This document shows, piece by piece, positions 13,101-21,699 of a stretch of DNA of 64,000 bases (its first letter is position 1; every line of letters starts with the position of its first letter). Source of the stretch: Closterium sp. NIES-65 (Eukaryota > Streptophyta > Zygnematophyceae > Desmidiales > Closteriaceae); assembly GCA_948144175.1 (NCBI GenBank), contig CANXME010002057.1:1722001-1786000 (forward strand), read 5' to 3'. The translations under genes were made by a program, and so were the position numbers. The notes under the pieces are model-generated. The model was not told the DNA's origin, ran no database searches, and saw only the letters and a program-made list of their open reading frames with translations.

Positions 13101-16100
13101 GTGTGGTGGGTCGGCGGGGAGTAGGGGAGGAGATGAATGGGGCCTACACCCAGACAGCAGCCATTTTTGGAAGGCATCAACACAGAAAAGAAGCAGGACC
13201 TGCGGATGTTCCAAGGTGGGTAAGGTGTGGGTTGGGGGGTTGGTTGTGGTGGGGAAAAATGTTGAAGGTGCTTCAAAAGCAGCAGCTATTTTCTGGAGGG
13301 CGTACACGCAATAGCAGGACGTGCCCTGTTGCAAGGTGGATACGGGAGAGGCATTTTGTGGGCGTAGTTGGGGGAAATTTTTTTCGGGGTGGGCTATGTT
13401 CCACCAACTCCCTCTCTCAACTCCTGTCAGCTCCTGTCAACTTCGGCCCGATCTGAGCCTGACGATCCTTTTCTGCCTGCTGGACCCCGGACCTCCCATC
13501 CAGGTCTGGTCCGAGCCTACCTGCGGATTCCGAAGCTGAAGGAGGCCATAGCAGCGGCTCGGGAGGCAGTCAAGGCGTTTCCCAACTCTGCCAGCGCGTT
13601 GTCTCTTCTGGGGGAGGTGTATCTGCAGCACGGCGACAGCAGGGACAAGGTAACGTAACCACGCCCTTCAAATCTTTTTTTCTTGTTGACTCTACGGTCC
13701 CTTTCGAGTGCTGTGAGATTTGACACGGAGGCAGCACTGATGAAGGAGCGTTGAGTGTATCAACCCTCAGTCACACGATGTGTATCACGGTCCTTTTTAT
13801 GCCATGTCATGTGGTCATTTATGCCTTGTGCAAATTCCTCCTTCCCTTCTCTCCCTCCACTTGCACGCGCGCACGCGCGCGTGCACACACACATACACAC
13901 CGTTCCCACTTCCACTCACACCCGCACACGCACACACACAGTGCAGGTGCGCAAGGTGTTTGAGGCGGTTCTGAGGATGGACGGCCGCTGTGGCGGCATC
14001 TGTTCCTGCTGCTCCTTCCCCCTTGTAGCCCCTTGTTTCGTCTCTTCCACCCACCTTCCCCCCCTGCACCACTACAGGCGCGCAAGGTGTTTGAGGCGGC
14101 ACTGAGGATGGACTGGACGGCAGCTGTGGTGCTGCTGTCACGGGATCAGCTGATGCCCTCTTGTACCTGCCCTCATCTCCCCACCCCCTTCGCTCCCTCT
14201 CCCCTCAACACACACATACACCACTGCATGCTGGCGCGCAAGGTGTTTGAGGCGGCACTGAGGATGGACGGGCGCTGTGGTGCTGCCACTTTCACACCAG
14301 TTGCTTCCCTGTTGTTCCCCCCCCCCCCTGTTAATCCCCCCCCCTTGTTGTTGCAGGCACGCAAGGTGTTTGAGGCGGCACTGAGGATGGACGGGCGCTG
14401 TGGCGCTGCTGTCACGGGATGAGCTAATAACCTCATGTACCTCCCGTCTTTCCCTCACACACACACGCGTGCATGCGCGCGCACACACATGCGCACACAC
14501 ACGCGCACACACACGCGCACACACACGCGCACACACCAGGCGCGCAAGGTGTTTGAGGCGGCACTGAGAATGGACGGGCGCTGTGGCGCTGCTGTCACGG
14601 AATGAGCTAATAACCTCATGTACCTCCCGTCTTTCCCTCACACACACACGCACGTGCACGCCCACGCACACACACACGCACACACACATGCACACATCAG
14701 GCGCGCAAGGTGTTTGAGGCGGCACTGAGGATGGACGGGCGCTGTGGTGCTGCTGTCACGGGCCTGGCAGACGCTCACAGCATGGACGGGCGGCATTCTG
14801 CTGCCGTTGACGTGTGAGTGGCTGGTCCTGTGGACCCCTGTGGACCTCTGTGGACCCCTGTGGACCCCTGTGGACCTCTGTGGACCCCTGTGGACCCCTG
14901 TGAACGCATATGAACCCCCAAAAGGCACAGCATGGGCCTGGCAGACGCTCACAGCATGGACGGGCGGCATGCTGCTGCCGTGGACGTGTGAGTGGCTGGT
15001 CCTGTGGACCCCTGTGGACCCCTGTGGATCCCTGTGGACCCCTGTGGACCCCTGTGGACCCCTTTGGACCCCTGTGGACCCCTGTGGACCCCTGTGGACC
15101 GCTGTGGACCCCTGTGGACCCCTGTGGACCCCTGTGGACCACTGTGGACCCCTGTGGACCCCTGTGAACGCATATGAACCCCCGAAAGGCACAGCATGGG
15201 CCTGGCAGACGCTCACAGCATGGACGGCCGCCATGCTGCTGCCGTGGACGTGTGAGTGGCTGGGTAATCCTGAAAACCCCTGTAAACCCTTGTGAACCCC
15301 TGCGAACGCCTGGGAACTTCTCCTGATGAATTGTTGTAAGGCACAGCACGGGCAGCAGCACAGCATGGACGGACGGGCGGATGAGTAGTCCTGCGAACCC
15401 CTGTGAACACCTGTGAGCGTTTCGAAATCTCTCCTGATGAATTGTTGTAAGGCACAGTATGGGCAGCAGCACAGCATGGACGGACGGGCGGCACGCTGCT
15501 GCCGTTGACGTGTGAGTGGCAGCACGGTGTCATGAATTTTGTCTCCTCTGCATGCAGTTCCTCGGAGAATCATGAGGGAAATCGTAATTGGTGCAGCAGA
15601 GCATTGAGTGGTGGTAGGTAGTACAGTGCTGCTGTGGTGGACGAGTGAGTGCTTTCCTGTGTGGACTTGCCTTTCCTCTCACACACCCCTTTCCCTTTCC
15701 CTCCCCCTTCCATACCACCGGGCTGCAGTGCGTGCAGGATACGAGGCGCCCAGTAACAGCCAGAGGCGGTTCGAATCCTTCCTTACTCTGCAATAGGCCA
15801 CCCCCCTCTCCCTCTCCCTCTCCCTCTCCCTCTCCCTCTCCCTCTTCCTCTCCCTCTCCCTCTCCCTCTCCCTCTTCCTCTCCCTCTCCCTCTCCCTCTC
15901 CCTCTCCCTCTCCCTCTTCCTCTCCCTCTCCCTCTCCCTCTCCCTCTCCCTCTCCCTCTCCCTCTCCCTCTCCCTCTCCCTCTCCCTCTCCCTCTTCCTC
16001 TCCATGCATGTGTGCACCACCAGGCTGGAGCGCCACCTGGCAGTGGACGCTGCTGACTGGATCCACGTGAAGCTGGGGTTTGTCCACATGGCGGCCAACC

Positions 16101-17054
16101 GGCTGCCCGACGCTCTGCACCATCTGCAGACGGCCCTCAGGTGATGATGACGTGGCATTTTTTGTCCCATATGATCAAACATGACACATCCCATGACATG
16201 CCATGACATCCCATGACATGCCATGGCATCTCTTGCCCAGTATTCCATTTCCAGTTTCCTCCCCCCGGTTAGTACTCTGCTTGTATGCATGCCAGCATTC
16301 CAGCACGCTACATGTCAGCACGCCACATGTCAGCACGCCACATGTCAGCATGCTACATGTCAGCACGCCACATGTCAGCACGCCACATGTCAACACGCCA
16401 CATGTCAGCACGCTACATGTCAGCACGCCACATGTCAGCACGCCACATGTCAGCACGCTACATGTCAGCACGCCACATGTCAGCACGCCACATGTCAACA
16501 CGCCACATGTCAGCACGCTACATGTCAGCACGCCACATGTCAGCACGCCGGCTTGAAACATGCTAGATCCGCATGCATTCACCCACCAGTATGCTAAGTC
16601 TTGTGCCTGCGCACAACCATTATCTCAATGAGAGTGTGCTGCCTTTTGCATGCACCTCTTTGCCCCTGCACAAACTGCCATGTCAGCATCAATCCGACCA
16701 ATGAAAACGCCAAGAGAGGGCTCAATCGCATCGACCGACTTCTAAAGGTGATCCTTGACTTATCATGACATGCCATGGGATGATAAGTCATGACATACCC
16801 ACATCACACTCCATGCTGTGCTGTTCCATACCATCCATTATTGCACGGTACTACTCATGCCGCACAGATCCCACTGCTATTGCACACCACACCATCATTG
16901 TCTATTTCTTGTGTTGCTGGCTGGATGGTCATCAACCACACAGTGCATGGCTAACACTTGTCTCTCATATCATTGCTCGCAGGGAGGCGATGGGGACGAC
17001 GAGGAGGAAGAGACCTCCACACAGTATGGCACTGGCAGTCCTCTCTTTGAATGA
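1..17054 (+). CDS. APC7: Anaphase-promoting complex subunit 7 (spliced, 5' end outside window)
   Basis: Predicted TPR scaffold subunit of the APC/C ubiquitin ligase, which acts in the nucleus on cyclins and securin. Exons placed by homology and GT/AG sites: 1-11, 357-419, 786-901, 2288-2378, 3271-3315 (left edge unsure), 3920-3965, 4334-4407, 4797-4847, 5447-5743, 6476-6520, 12615-12726, 13504-13649, 14701-14813, 16024-16140, 16687-16747, 16983-17054. All phases agree and give about 486 residues. Landmarks follow plant APC7 in order as I remember it: VAECYVALKE, AYKECLRQCPF, KWLQKYVEAQ, RFPSNVHL, RTLDPFNVACMDDYA, WVVAAALWMSRGE, GLVRAYLRIPKLKEA, KVFEAALRMDG, LERHLAVDA, INPTNENAKRGLNRI, then an acidic tail GGDGDDEEEE. 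About 100 N-terminal residues lie upstream. Exon 5447-5743 carries an extra glycine/alanine-rich stretch. Introns are swollen by exon-end duplications, minisatellites and a gag-like element. Family identity is secure; single exon edges are less so. Confidence 0.88.
226..350. repeat. 20-bp minisatellite in APC7 intron
   Basis: About six copies of a 20-bp unit built on CACATGCCACACGTG run up to the acceptor of the exon at 357. Confidence 0.9.
440..615. repeat. Imperfect AGGTCAATC repeat
   Basis: Degenerate direct repeats of about 9-10 bp built on GGTCAATC, then three TCCAATTGGACAAG-like units. It is intronic. Confidence 0.7.
844..1865 (+). repeat. 106-bp tandem array carrying an APC7 exon end and donor
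   Basis: Ten units at a 106-bp spacing (TATCG or its variant at 846, 952, 1058 and so on to 1800). The first unit is the 3' part of the real exon 786-901; the other nine are intronic. Each unit holds a pyrimidine-rich acceptor ending TTCCAG, 45 bp of exon sequence coding SSYDRAALTAYKECL, and a GTGCGTG or similar donor. The last unit is the most diverged. Confidence 0.92.
2031..2605 (+). repeat. Tandem partial copies of the APC7 exon at 2288-2378
   Basis: The exon start (GCAGTGTCC, coding QCPFAM) occurs at 2031, 2155 and 2288. The exon end (coding LGLSAKE...PQQE, then GTGAG or similar) recurs near 2428 and 2550. Only 2288-2378 joins both halves in phase and so was chosen as the exon. Confidence 0.85.
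2640..3270. other. APC7 intron, duplicated blocks
   Basis: Holds a diverged duplication (CTGCTCTTGAGTGTTGATTCG near 2655 and 2890) and pyrimidine-rich DNA. A copy of the CAGCAGCAGAGG segment lies near 3109 and again at 3250, just before the short exon 3271-3315. No separate gene is seen. Confidence 0.6.
3538..3732. repeat. 12-bp minisatellite GGGTGCGTGTAT
   Basis: About fifteen near-perfect 12-bp units in an APC7 intron. They create long false frames on both strands. Confidence 0.95.
3735..3910. repeat. About 30-bp GCATGCATGGGTATGGGTG repeat
   Basis: Three to four units rich in GCATGCATGGG, ending just before the exon at 3920. Confidence 0.85.
4408..4545 (+). repeat. Tandem copies of the APC7 exon 4334-4407 end
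   Basis: CTGCACATGCACATGGGG-like segments followed by CAGGTGAG or TAGGTGAG recur about three times after the real donor at 4408. They repeat the last codons of the exon together with its donor. Confidence 0.8.
5043..5400 (+). repeat. Tandem copies of the start of APC7 exon 5447-5743
   Basis: Segments coding RTL(D/Y/N)PF or similar, then ACMDDYA, start near 5046, 5177 and 5311, each after a pyrimidine-rich tract ending AG. Only the fourth copy, at 5447, reads through into the rest of the TPR exon. Confidence 0.85.
5786..5870 (+). repeat. Copy of the end of APC7 exon 5447-5743
   Basis: Repeats the segment coding RVEAW to DK, including a GT donor (GTATTT) after GATAAG. Confidence 0.85.
5895..5992. 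repeat. 19-bp minisatellite
   Basis: About five copies of a unit built on TATGAGGACGTGGCGTATG in an APC7 intron. Confidence 0.9.
6092..6140 (+). repeat. Partial copy of APC7 exon 6476-6520
   Basis: A CAG acceptor followed by a diverged copy coding ALRWDDHHFPA precedes the real exon, which codes ALQLDDHHFPALLAK. Confidence 0.7.
6126..6398. repeat. 27-bp minisatellite
   Basis: Ten near-identical 27-bp units reading PILLYAPIS in one frame. Intronic; the long frames over it are artefacts. Confidence 0.95.
6942..7128 (+). repeat. Copies of the first half of APC7 exon 12615-12726 (left group)
   Basis: Two segments, near 6943 and 7049, coding (D/G)AIVLQA with a following SAA codon run, each after a pyrimidine-rich stretch. 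They belong to the same array as the copies at 11830-12490, now split by the gag-like element. Confidence 0.82.
9931..10104. repeat. 24-bp repeat with GGTGAGT core
   Basis: Seven units at a 24-bp spacing, with GGTGAGT at 9937, 9961, 9985, 10009, 10033, 10057 and 10081. On the - strand each reads GKRQVGLT in the gag-like frame. Confidence 0.95.
10107..10163. repeat. Homopolymer of 57 T
   Basis: An uninterrupted T run, A on the - strand, directly after the 24-bp repeats. It reads as poly-lysine in the gag-like frame. Confidence 0.95.
11830..12500 (+). repeat. Copies of the first half of APC7 exon 12615-12726 (right group)
   Basis: At least six segments (near 11833, 11990, 12094, 12216, 12331, 12435) coding versions of GAILLQAE(R/Q)SE(S/L)AAVA. 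They are separated by pyrimidine-rich DNA of about 60-100 bp. The last member, at 12615, continues into the full exon. Confidence 0.85.
12780..13330 (+). repeat. Copies of the second half of APC7 exon 12615-12726
   Basis: Five segments, ending near 12840, 12957, 13081, 13216 and 13335, repeat AAAIFRRAYTQKQDLRVFQ with GTGAG or GTGGG-like sequence after most of them. Several keep an AG acceptor and the exon's phase. The 5' half and 3' half of one exon are therefore amplified on opposite sides of it. Confidence 0.87.
13947..14610 (+). repeat. Copies of the start of APC7 exon 14701-14813
   Basis: Segments coding (A/V)RKVFEA(A/V)LRMDGRCG begin at 13947, 14078, near 14235, 14357 and 14540, mostly after CAG acceptors. 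Most fade out at the same point (GCTGTCACGG); the one at 14701 continues into LADAHSMDGRHSAAV and a good donor. Confidence 0.87.
14455..14538. repeat. CA/CG dinucleotide microsatellite
   Basis: Alternating ACAC/GCGC DNA before an exon copy. Similar tracts lie at 13867-13945 and 14638-14697. Confidence 0.9.
14820..15175. repeat. 10-bp minisatellite CTGTGGACCC
   Basis: Two blocks of tandem 10-bp units, at 14828-14900 and 15000-15170. They are split by a copy of the exon end that codes LADAHSMDGRHAAAV, which shows that the exon copy and minisatellite were amplified together. Confidence 0.93.
14935..15525 (+). repeat. Copies of the end of APC7 exon 14701-14813
   Basis: The segment from GGCCTGGCAGACGCTCAC to the GTGTGAGTGG donor recurs near 14937 and 15200. 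Shorter remnants (CAGCATGGACGGACGGGCGG) lie near 15362 and 15472. Confidence 0.82.
15797..16003 (+). repeat. CCCTCT hexamer tract
   Basis: About 34 hexamer units, C/T only on the + strand, ending 20 bp before the acceptor of exon 16024-16140. It gives that exon an extreme polypyrimidine tract and makes a false EGEGEG frame on the - strand. Confidence 0.95.
16308..16552. repeat. 15-bp minisatellite
   Basis: About sixteen units of CAGCACGCCACATGT with a few third-type variants, in the intron before exon 16687-16747. Confidence 0.95.
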
Positions 17055-17623
17055 CATGTGGCGGCAAAGTGGACATAAGCAATTAGTTTCCTTTCCCTTG
17101 GTTTTACGGTATCACTGAACCTGTCAGGAGTTGTAAACAGGCCCTCAGATTCACTTTTAGGGACGTTGATGCATCAGGGTCCCGGTGAGAAGAAAGGCTG
17201 ATTTTCAGTGTTCCTAAAAAAAAATCCCTGATTTTCCAGGGTTTTTCAGAAAACAACCCTGATTTTTTCCAACACGAAATCCACTGTATAATCAGTCTTA
17301 CCAAAATTAGGCCAGCCCATGGAATCAAACCTCGGACCTTACCGTTCGACAGCGAATATTGAAAGGGACCACGAAGCTGTTGTCAATCAAACTTTATTTT
17401 AATTGTACTACTTTTGTTTGAAGGTGGTCATCTCGGCGTTTTCCAGTAAGGTATAGGAATGTGCATTCAGTGTACACTTCGATTAAAGCCTGAAAACTCA
17501 GTGTTAACTATGAAATGAAGGCCGAAAAATCAGTCTCACAAAAATCTAGACACTGAAAAATCAGGGTAGGTACACAAAAGTAGGCTGAAAATCAGGAATT
17601 TCAGGGAAAATTTACTGATATTG
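17055..17623. other. 3' flank of APC7, no gene seen
   Basis: AT-richer DNA with imperfect, scattered CTGAAAATCAG and CCCTGATTTT repeats on both strands. A GGTTTGATTCC segment (- strand, near 17320) resembles a Pol III B box, but no tRNA fold or clear SINE end was found. Confidence 0.6.
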
Positions 17624-17628
17624 TAGGG

Positions 17629-18067
17629 TGCTGCGATCAGAAAATGATCGCCCTCAGGATTACCTCATGAAGGTTCGCACAGTTCTAGTCTAGTGGTGGT
17701 GGGCCCTTGATCTCAAATAGCAGAGTGAATGTAAATGCTTGAGATAATAAAAACATGCAGTGCAAGAAATATAAATAAGAGTACAAGGGAATTCGAAGCG
17801 TCCTAAGTAGCCATATACTCTAAGGGGTACATTCCCTTATTGCAGTGAAATCCAACCGTGCGACTCCGAGTGGTTGCGCAACATTTCGGGCAGAATCCTC
17901 GTCACTGCTGCTGCTTGATGCTGTCTGCCCGACGGTCCAGATGCTCTTCATAACCGTGTGACTCTTCGTGTCACTTGCGCCCTTTCATCTTCATTCTCGG
18001 TAGTCTGTGCTTCGGTTGCTGCGGAGAGGAGTGTACAGTAGTGCTTCAGGTGATCACTATTCGTAAC
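17629..18067 (-). repeat. Element A 3' LTR (left)
   Basis: 439 bp, TG...CA, about 95% similar to the copy at 56227-56647. Contains GGTGGGCCC at 17698-17706. Confidence 0.95.
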
Positions 18068-18470
18068 ACCCCCCTTCACTCCTGGCCGTAGCGAGTCTAG
18101 ACCCGCTTGACTACTCCGCTGATTTCTTAGCAGTGCTGGGACTGCTGGCGTGGCAGTTTCTTCGTGAAGAAGTCTGCTGCCATGTCAACCGTTGGGCAGT
18201 AGGTTAGGTCAACCTTGCCTTTGTCAACTTCGTCTTTGACGAAGAAGTACCGCAGCGCGATGTGTTTGGTGCGGTTGACGAATCCTGGCTTGTTCGCAAT
18301 TCTGATCGCGCTCTGGTTGTCGCAGTAAAGGCGAAAGTTTGCTGAGTTAGGGATTTTCGCCTCCTGCAGCAGCTTCTGAAGGTAGAGGCCTTCGCGAACA
18401 ACTGCTGTTGTTGCGATGAACTCGGCTTCCGTTGATGACAGGGCAACCAGCTCTTGCTTCTGCGAGTTCC
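18068..18470 (-). pseudogene. Element A RNase H tail
   Basis: Codes the C-terminal copia RNase H region (CDNQSAIRIANKPGF-like and KHIALRYFFV-like segments on the - strand). It ends where element B is inserted and continues at 36008. Confidence 0.85.
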
Positions 18471-18921
18471 TGTTGGGCTGAAAAAGCCCTTAGGATCTTT
18501 GCAGAGGTGAACTCTGGGTAGAGTTGGTGTAGTAGCGGAAGCGTTAATAAAGAGTTGTGAACCACCTTGCGCTAGTATGTGAAGGCAAAGTAAGTTGATT
18601 AAAGCAAAGAGATACAAGATTATATATATGAATACAGGGAATATGAAGAGACACAATTATAACTACTTTACTGTTGCTGTTGCGGTTCGATACAGTGACG
18701 ACTCGGGCAACTGCTCTGTAACGAGTCAGTTGTGTGTCCTTGCTGCCGCGCTGTATTTGTCAGGTCAAAGGTCGCTGACCTTTGACTTTCGCGTAACCTC
18801 CAGCAGTTACTTCAACCTCTGAGGGTTGACTCGCTGGTGCCTCGATACCGGTATGCTTTGCTTCGCTTGTGCCTTAGTGTTTCGACACGATAGAGGCGCT
18901 TAGGACCGATTGTTTCCAACA
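18471..18921 (-). repeat. Element B 3' LTR (left)
   Basis: 451 bp, starts TGTTGGGCTG and ends CAACA. Matches 35497-36007. Confidence 0.95.
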
Positions 18922-19301
18922 CTCCCCTTCGCTTCTGGAGTGTCGCTGACGTGGCTCTGTCCAGTCAGCAGCATGAAGTATTCGAACATTAGCTTTCCGA
19001 GCTTCTTGGTCAGGTAGTCAGCTGCCATCTCGGGCGTGGGACAGTATGACAGCTCGAGCCTTCCCTTCTCGATCTCATCCTTCACGAAGAAATATCGCAG
19101 GGCGATGTGTTTCGTCCTGTTCGAGAAGCCGTTCTTGTTGGCGATGCGAATTGCCGACTGGTTGTCGCAGAACAGGGTAAACTTGGGTAACTCGGCTAAC
19201 TTCGCTTCTTCCAGCAGCTCGCGAAGATAGAGTCCTTCTTTGGTGGCTGAGCAGAGTGCAATATATTCTGCTTCAGCTGATGAGAGAGCAATTAATTCTT
19301 G
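18922..19301 (-). pseudogene. Element B RNase H end
   Basis: - strand coding with QELIALSSAEAEYIAL, CDNQSAIRIANKNGF and RTKHIALRYFFVKDEIEKG, the copia RNase H signature. Joins remnant E1 at about 19302. Confidence 0.88.
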
Positions 19302-20223
19302 CCACCGCCTCCGCCGCCTCCACTGCTGCCGCCGCCGCCGCCACCCCCGGCACCACTCCCACCACCACCCCCACTCCCTCCACTGCCTCCACCACCACCT
19401 CCACCGCCCCCTCCAGCCCCTCCAGCGCCCTTGCCCCCCTTGCCCTTGCCGGTGCGGCGTCTCCCGCTCGGGGCAGACGCAACGCCGACCGACTCGAAAC
19501 CAACAAGGTCGGCCGCAGCAGCAGAGGCAACAGAGAGCAAGAGGGGGGAGGGAGAACACCCCTCAAAGACGGGGGTGCGGGGGTCACCACGAGAGGCTCC
19601 TACAGTGACTATGCTCTTCTCTATCGCTAGGAGGGCCTTCCCGAGGAGGTCAACGGTGAGAGTGGTGGGGCAAACTGAGAGGAAGTGGTCCCTGACTACG
19701 CGGAGAGAGTCAGGGAGCCGGGTGACTATGTAGTAGAGGGTGATGTACATGGGGGGGGGGGGTTCTTGGCACAGAACTCAGCAGGAAGCGCAGCGCGGTA
19801 GCGAGTGTCACTAGTGCGGAGGTGCGTAATGAGGTCAGCGACTGTGGGAAAGGCAGCAAGGTCAGGGAAGAGGTATGGTAGCATGAGGCGGCTCAGTGCA
19901 GTAGTGGCAGGGGAAGAGTAGCGCGCAACTACAGCGTCGTACAAGGTCTGAGCACTCTTGTACGGGCTAAAGTGTGCATGCTCAGTGGTCGGTAAGTGGC
20001 GGCGCACAGCAAGGCGAGCAGCAGCATCGCGCGTGGCCCACTGTGAGCGAACAGTGGCATCAGCATCAGCAGCAGGGGCAGGAGAGGCACTAGAAGTGAG
20101 GTCAAACAGGGAGAGGCCGTCTGCCCTATCGCACTGAAGAAACAGCTGGAGGTCATCGACCCAGACCTCAAAGTCAACGGCACGGCCCTCAGCATCAAAA
20201 GTGAGGACACTGGGGGTAGCCAT
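19302..20223 (-). pseudogene. E1 gag fragment
   Basis: Starts MATPSVLTFDAEGRAVDFEV at 20223 and runs through the conserved gag core to a Gly/Ser-rich tract. About 90% similar to the E2 gag start and to the element C gag. Confidence 0.85.
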
Positions 20224-20239
20224 GACTGTAGTGACCTAG

Positions 20240-21297
20240 GAGGAAGTGAGCTCACCAGTCCGAGGAAGGAGGGGCCGGGTAGCACAGGTAGGAACAGCAG
20301 CTGCTAGACAGTAGGGCGGCTCGGCGGCTCGGCGGCAGGGCGGCTCGGCTGCAGGGCGGCTCGGCGGCAGGGCGACTCGGTTGCAGGGCGGCTCGGCTGC
20401 TGGGCGGCTCGGCTGCTGGGCGGCTCGGCGGCAGGGCAGCTCGGCTTCTGGGCGGCTCGGCGGCACGGCGGCTCGGTTGCTAGGCGGCTCGGCTGCTGGG
20501 CTGCTTGGCTGCTGTGCTGCCCGGCGGCGGCGTCGCGGGTGACGGCGGGGCCACAGGTGGCGGCGGGGCCGCAGGTGGTGACAGGGCCGCAGAGGGGCCG
20601 AAACGGTGTCGTAAAGGGGCCAGACTAGGCCGCAGCGGGGCCTAGGCGGGGCCGCAGAGGGGCCGTAAGGAGCCTAGGCGGGGCCGGAAGAGGCCTAGGC
20701 GGGGCCGTAAGGGGCCAAACAGGGCCGCGGAGGGGCCTAGGAGGGGCCGCAAGGGGCCGTAAGGGGCCGCAAGGGGCCGTAAGGGGCCTAGGCGGGGCCG
20801 TAAGGGGCCAAACGGGGCCGCAGAGGGGCCTAGGCGAGGCCGCGAAGGGTCCGTAAGGGGCCTAGGCGGGGCCGTAAGGGGCCAGACGGGGCCGCGGAGG
20901 GTACTAGGCGGGGCCGTAAGGGGTTGTAAGGGGCCAGACGGGGCCGCGGAGGGGCCTAGGCGAGGCCGCGACGAGGCCGTAAGGGGCCTAAGCGGGGCCG
21001 TAAGGGGCCAGACGGGGCCGTGGAAGGGCCAAGGCGAGGCCGCGACGGGGCCGTAAGGGGCCTAGGCGGGGCCGTAAGGGGCCAGACGGGGCCGCGGAGG
21101 GGCCTAGGCGAGGCCGCGACGGGGCCGTAAGGGGCCTAAGCGGGGCCGTAAGGGGCTAGAGAAGGCGGCGCGAGGGGCCGTAAGGGCGGCCACTAAGGGC
21201 GACTCGAGGGTAGGTAAGGCACTCGAAGCGCTACTCGGGTAGGAGTGAAGCGCGCTCCGGGCAGGGGAAAAAAAATTGTGGTGGGCCCCAGGCAGCA
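20240..21297 (-). repeat. E1 GC-rich leader
   Basis: On the + strand, tandem GGCGGCTCGGC units give way to many GGGGCCGTAAGGGGCC units. No coding signal. Lies between the primer site and the gag start. Confidence 0.85.
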
Positions 21298-21311
21298 TTC
21301 CCACTCGGGAA
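21298..21311 (-). other. E1 hairpin beside primer site
   Basis: TTCCC / GGGAA stem with a 4-base loop, right after the primer site in element orientation. Confidence 0.7.
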
Positions 21312-21325
21312 CCTGCTCGATACCA

Positions 21326-21456
21326 TGACGAGAAATGAGAATGGATGAATGAACTATGAAACAGTTGGGTACAAGTACAAACCCTAATTGGGTTGTACCC
21401 CTTATGGGCTACCCCACTACAACCTACACAAATGTATAAGCTATAATGTTCTGACA
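21326..21456 (-). repeat. E1 5' LTR
   Basis: 131 bp, TGACGAG...TCTGACA on the + strand; followed by 37 bp of element B before E2. Confidence 0.85.
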
Positions 21457-21493
21457 GCTCGATTGCCAAGAGATAGGTCGGATAGGTTCAAGG

Positions 21494-21614
21494 TGTCAAA
21501 CTATAATATTCTGTAGGCTATAGTGGGGTAGCCCATATGGGGTACACAGTTCTAGGGTTGCATATTTGTATCACTTCCATTCCTTAGTGTATCATTCTCG
21601 TTCTCATTCCCTCA
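21494..21614 (+). repeat. E2 5' LTR
   Basis: 121 bp, TGTCAAACT...TTCCCTCA; related to the E1 LTR in reverse complement. Confidence 0.87.
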
Positions 21615-21627
21615 TGGTATCGAGCAG

Positions 21628-21643
21628 GTTCCCCCGTGGGAAC
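21628..21643 (+). other. E2 hairpin beside primer site
   Basis: GTTCCC / GGGAAC stem with a CCGT loop, followed by GGGCCCACC at 21652-21660. Confidence 0.72.
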
Positions 21644-21699
21644 TGTGCCTAGGGCCCACCACATCGATTTCTCTTTTTTTTTTCCTGCCCGAAGCGCGC

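Larger units (their letters stand above)
19302..21456 (-). mobile_element. Remnant E1: short-LTR copia 5' part inserted in B
   Basis: Keeps, in element orientation, a 5' LTR (21326-21456), primer site TGGTATCGAGCAGG, a GC-rich leader and the start of gag up to its glycine tract. No pol and no second LTR are present. Close to element C in gag and leader. A fossil fragment. Confidence 0.87.

Noticed and set aside
15530-16290. - strand EGEGEG and ERERER frames
   Set aside because: Produced only by the CCCTCT hexamer tract.
16308-16552. Possible CRISPR-like array
   Set aside because: 15-bp units are contiguous with no unique spacers, in an intron of a eukaryotic gene.
17313-17345. tRNA or SINE (B-box-like GGTTTGATTCC on the - strand)
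   Set aside because: No A box at proper spacing, no cloverleaf and no repeat partner seen.
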